This document shows, in pieces, positions 61,418-64,000 of a DNA stretch of 64,000 nt. Position 1 is the first letter of the stretch. Every line of letters starts with the position of its first letter. The position numbers were made by a program, and so were the translations under genes. Location: positions 1 through 64,000 of the forward strand of contig MFPR01000003.1 of NCBI GenBank assembly GCA_001784175.1, written 5' to 3'. The notes below the pieces were generated by a model that had not been told where the DNA came from, searched no databases, and saw only the letters and a list, made by a program, of their open reading frames with translations. This stretch comes from Candidatus Lindowbacteria bacterium RIFCSPLOWO2_12_FULL_62_27. GTDB taxonomy: Bacteria; Lindowbacteria; 2-12-FULL-62-27.

Positions 61418-63847
61418 ATGGGCTGTTCCACGATCCTGTTCGGTCTTGTGATTCCAAGAGATGACTTGAAGACCATCCGCCGGTCGGCGTTTCCATTAGA
61501 CCTGCAGGCAGGTCACTTGGATGGGCGTTTTGTTGGGGGGATCGATGCGGTGGCGGAGATTGGCAGGCGGTCCGTCTGCTGTCCATCCCGGTGCCCGGCC
61601 GGCATCCGGATTCTGTCGGCTCTCTGGATAGTTGCCTGTTTCTTTGGGTCGACTCCCTGTTTTGCCCTCAGCGTCATGTTCCCGGGCGAGGGCATCAAAG
61701 TCGTGACGGCGCGCGCGGGCAAGGAGATCCAGAAGGTCCGGGAGATGGACAACGACGTGGGCCGCGCGGTGGACGGGGGCCTTCGGCTGATCGACCCCAA
61801 TACGTGGGGCGTGAATTTCGATCAATTTAATTTTGCGATGACGGCGGCGGGCTACAAAAAAAGCGTGGACGGCAACAAGTCCCGTTCTTTTTTCGACCGG
61901 GGGACGCATGAGGAGGCGTCGTTCAAATTGGACGGCAAGAAGCGATATCTCCAGCTCGGCGGCGGCGAATTCAGCACGAACGCAAGCGTGCGATTCACGG
62001 ACGACCGCCAAGTCCAGCCCAAAAAACGGTGGCTCATGCAAGGCGTATATGGAACGTTCGAACGCGCCGACCGCTACAGCCTGCGTCTGGGAAATGTCAG
62101 CGGAAGCTTTTCGTCCTACTCCCTTTCGGCAAGCTCCAACGTCGGCATTCACTACACCAACAAATTCCTCGGCGACCAGTCGCCCGCGCAGGAATTCCAG
62201 ATGTATCTGGCCCGGCCCACCCGGGCCCTCGCCGCCACGTCCTTCGACCGGTTCGTCTATGGGTTTCGCCTGGGCGGTATCGGAAAATCGCGCTGGAAAT
62301 CCATCCAGCAGTTGGGCCTAAGTTACGCGAAGACAAAGGATCAGGTGGACAGTATCGAGGACACCAACGCCCGCCCGGCCAACGCGGTCGAAAATGACGT
62401 CTACGCGGTTGACGCGGATCTCAATGTGACTCCGAAACTCAACGTGAAAGCCGAGGCGGCCTATTCCCGTTTCGATCCCAACACGCAGTCCGATCCAACG
62501 GATCGCATATTCGGCTATGCATACAAGTTCAACACATCCTATCAGTCGCCTGCTCGGTGGATGTTTGACCCGGCGCGCTGGAGCCTCGGTTTCGAACACG
62601 TCGATCCGACCTACCGCGCGACTTCCGGCGGTGGGTCGGCCGACGCCCAGCGGTTCAACGGCGGCGTCTCCACGGCCCTGAAGTCCGCCTTGGATTTGCC
62701 TGACGCCCAGATCGGCTATACGTTTTCCGGGAATAAAAATAATCTCGACGGCCAGCTCGCGAGGCGGACGACCACGGAGATTCATTCGGCGAATGCGAGT
62801 TTCAAACCGTTTCAGAAATACGCGCTGGAGAAAAGCGGCGCGCGGATCAAAGAGATCGCCAAAAACATGAGCGCGTCCGCCGCCGTTCAGCAGAACAAGA
62901 ACTGGACCAGCGATAATACGACGCATACAACCACCAACAACCAGAATTATCAGCTCAATACTTCGACCGGGAGTCACACGCTTTCGACGTTCTTCCGATA
63001 TCAGATCACGACGGAGAAAACGGCGGCGACGGGAAACCGGCGGAACGAAAGCAAAGGGTTGACCTACGGATACAGGGACTTTGCGTGGCGCTTTTTCCCC
63101 GCCGCGCGTCTCCTGCCGGAACACGAGTTTAAAACCGACCTGTCTTTGAACGCAACGCAGACGCTCGACAAAACCATGGACGCGGCCGGCCGGTCGCACA
63201 ACCGGCAGTACGGCGTGACCGCGCAAACGGATGTGCGGGACGACGAGCGGCTGGACGTCAATTACTCGCTTGGGTTGACCGACAATCTCAACGAAAACAG
63301 CGATATCCGGACGACGAACTGGAAGTTCGCCTACGTGATTGAAAAATTCATCCATGCGGATGGAGAACTGGGGCTCTCGTACACGCAGAATAGGACGAGG
63401 GAAGAGATCAAGACACAGGACTACAGGGAGGAACTCTGGCGGGTGGACGCGAATTTGAAATGGGGCGGGCCGCCGGCGGAAGTGGCCGAGCTTCGCCAGC
63501 AGGTTGAGTTTGCGGTGCAGGAAATCCTGAAGACATTCGCGTCGGAGGATTATCTTGGGTTTGTGAAGCTCGTCAGCGACAATTTCAAGGCGAACCGTGA
63601 GGAACTCCTGATCAACATCCAGAATCAACTGAATATGGTGGACACGATCAAATACGACGGCGTCTGGATCAGCCGGACGGTGCCGGGGGAAGGCGGAGCT
63701 GAAGTGACATTCCTATGGCAACGCCGGTTGCGCGTAACGGCCACAGGCGCCGAGGAGCGCCAAACCGGTACGGCTTTATTTCGTCTGGAAAAATCGGGTG
63801 ATCTATTTCTCCTTCAGGAAATCCGTGAGGCCAATCCATTTTTTTGA
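61418..63847 (+). CDS. Outer-membrane beta-barrel protein with C-terminal NTF2-like domain
   Basis: A protein of up to 809 residues. A hydrophobic export signal (IRILSALWIVACFFGSTPCF) lies about 65 residues into the ATG 61418 frame, so GTG 61550 may be the true start. A short helical part follows (KVREMDNDVGRAVDGGLRLI), then about 550 residues of alternating polar/aromatic strands (YSLRLGNVSGSFSSYSLSAS; RDFAWRFFPAARLLPEHEF) as in large outer-membrane barrels. The last 110 residues (EILKTFASEDYLGFVKLVSD) form an NTF2-like domain resembling the one in the preceding gene, one base upstream. The two are likely coexpressed partners at the cell surface. No TonB plug is seen. Confidence 0.7.
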   Translation: MGCSTILFGLVIPRDDLKTIRRSAFPLDLQAGHLDGRFVGGIDAVAEIGRRSVCCPSRCPAGIRILSALWIVACFFGSTPCFALSVMFPGEGIKVVTARAGKEIQKVREMDNDVGRAVDGGLRLIDPNTWGVNFDQFNFAMTAAGYKKSVDGNKSRSFFDRGTHEEASFKLDGKKRYLQLGGGEFSTNASVRFTDDRQVQPKKRWLMQGVYGTFERADRYSLRLGNVSGSFSSYSLSASSNVGIHYTNKFLGDQSPAQEFQMYLARPTRALAATSFDRFVYGFRLGGIGKSRWKSIQQLGLSYAKTKDQVDSIEDTNARPANAVENDVYAVDADLNVTPKLNVKAEAAYSRFDPNTQSDPTDRIFGYAYKFNTSYQSPARWMFDPARWSLGFEHVDPTYRATSGGGSADAQRFNGGVSTALKSALDLPDAQIGYTFSGNKNNLDGQLARRTTTEIHSANASFKPFQKYALEKSGARIKEIAKNMSASAAVQQNKNWTSDNTTHTTTNNQNYQLNTSTGSHTLSTFFRYQITTEKTAATGNRRNESKGLTYGYRDFAWRFFPAARLLPEHEFKTDLSLNATQTLDKTMDAAGRSHNRQYGVTAQTDVRDDERLDVNYSLGLTDNLNENSDIRTTNWKFAYVIEKFIHADGELGLSYTQNRTREEIKTQDYREELWRVDANLKWGGPPAEVAELRQQVEFAVQEILKTFASEDYLGFVKLVSDNFKANREELLINIQNQLNMVDTIKYDGVWISRTVPGEGGAEVTFLWQRRLRVTATGAEERQTGTALFRLEKSGDLFLLQEIREANPFF

Positions 63848-64000
63848 TTTTGCCGCCCCTTTCCGATTCCCGCGGTGTTTCGCTCGGCCGGTGTCGGGCT
63901 TGGATTGCATCCGTTCCTCGGCCGGGATGAGAAATTTTGATGTGCTTCTTAAGACACATCCGGCCCGGCCCGGAACGCAGGCCGTATCGAGCAGCAGGCA
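63848..64000. other. Right edge without a recognised gene
   Basis: No supported feature. A frame opens at ATG 63940 (MCFLRHIRPGPERRPYRAAG) and runs off the edge, but lacks a ribosome site or any motif. Confidence 0.2.

Noticed and set aside
62318-63628. A 436-codon minus-strand frame opposite the barrel gene
   Set aside because: Arg/Val-rich shadow frame; the barrel-type strands and export signal are on the plus strand.
63940-64000. Start of a new plus-strand gene at the right edge
   Set aside because: Only 20 codons, no ribosome site and a Pro/Arg-rich product; not supportable from this window.

Overview
The window looks like chromosomal DNA of an uncultured, diderm (Gram-negative-type) bacterium with high GC. 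Signs of an outer membrane are a porin-like barrel, two TolC-type proteins with RND pumps, and a large carboxy-terminal barrel. The gene mix suggests an environmental candidate-phylum or deep-branching lineage: an Ehr-type energy-converting complex, a type I pullulanase, assimilatory sulfate genes, a CHASE hybrid kinase and many toxin-antitoxin pairs. The sequence alone does not fix the phylum. Protein functions are read from motifs and family knowledge; no database search was run.

Layout. 1-1135 is a worn accessory edge: a headless DUF5615 toxin, a hairpin repeat and an orphan UPF0175 antitoxin. 1083-6453 holds a secreted alpha-amylase, a Phd/VapC pair and a secreted type I pullulanase. 6456-9475 is a leftward surface-polysaccharide operon (methyltransferase, epimerase, GT2). 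9579-9906 has tRNA-Leu and tRNA-Lys, each followed by the same 64-bp palindromic repeat. 9962-13335 is a metal (zinc/manganese-type) uptake operon with a porin-like barrel but no ATPase. 13428-14723 is a lone AAA/DUF4143 ATPase. After tRNA-Val, 15498-23509 is a tightly overlapping seven-gene leftward operon: an HTH-EIIA regulator and six subunits of a hydrogenase-4-like membrane complex whose large subunit lacks all nickel ligands (Ehr type). 23623-34029 is core metabolism: cysC-cysH, a LON-domain protein, a cupin lipoprotein, ileS-lspA-rluD, rph-rdgB and ugd-uxs (UDP-glucose to UDP-xylose), then tRNA-Glu.

34259-42640 is a signalling and toxin-antitoxin region: an ATPase/DUF4325 pair, then a 697-bp direct repeat (DUF4160/DUF2442-HTH pair) whose second copy lies 6.8 kb on. 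Between the copies are hicAB, a CHASE hybrid histidine kinase, a receiver-kinase, a receiver and a receiver-STAS protein. 42650-44412 encodes a ClpB-like protein with damaged ATPase motifs and a small zinc-ribbon protein. 44768-55009 carries two RND efflux systems (drug type and heavy-metal type), both without a membrane-fusion adaptor gene. 55278-56971 is a type IV AbiE system with an operator palindrome. 57115-58364 is a mosaic: three pieces of the neighbouring czcA joined at microhomologies and fused to a truncated repeat protein. A second hicBA and two large exported proteins (a frameshifted beta-helix protein and an outer-membrane barrel) close the window.

The main observations are the Ehr operon with its built-in EIIA regulator, the czcA-derived chimera, the A-rich slip sites at lspA/rluD and in the beta-helix gene, the tRNA-linked palindromes, and the signalling island between long direct repeats.
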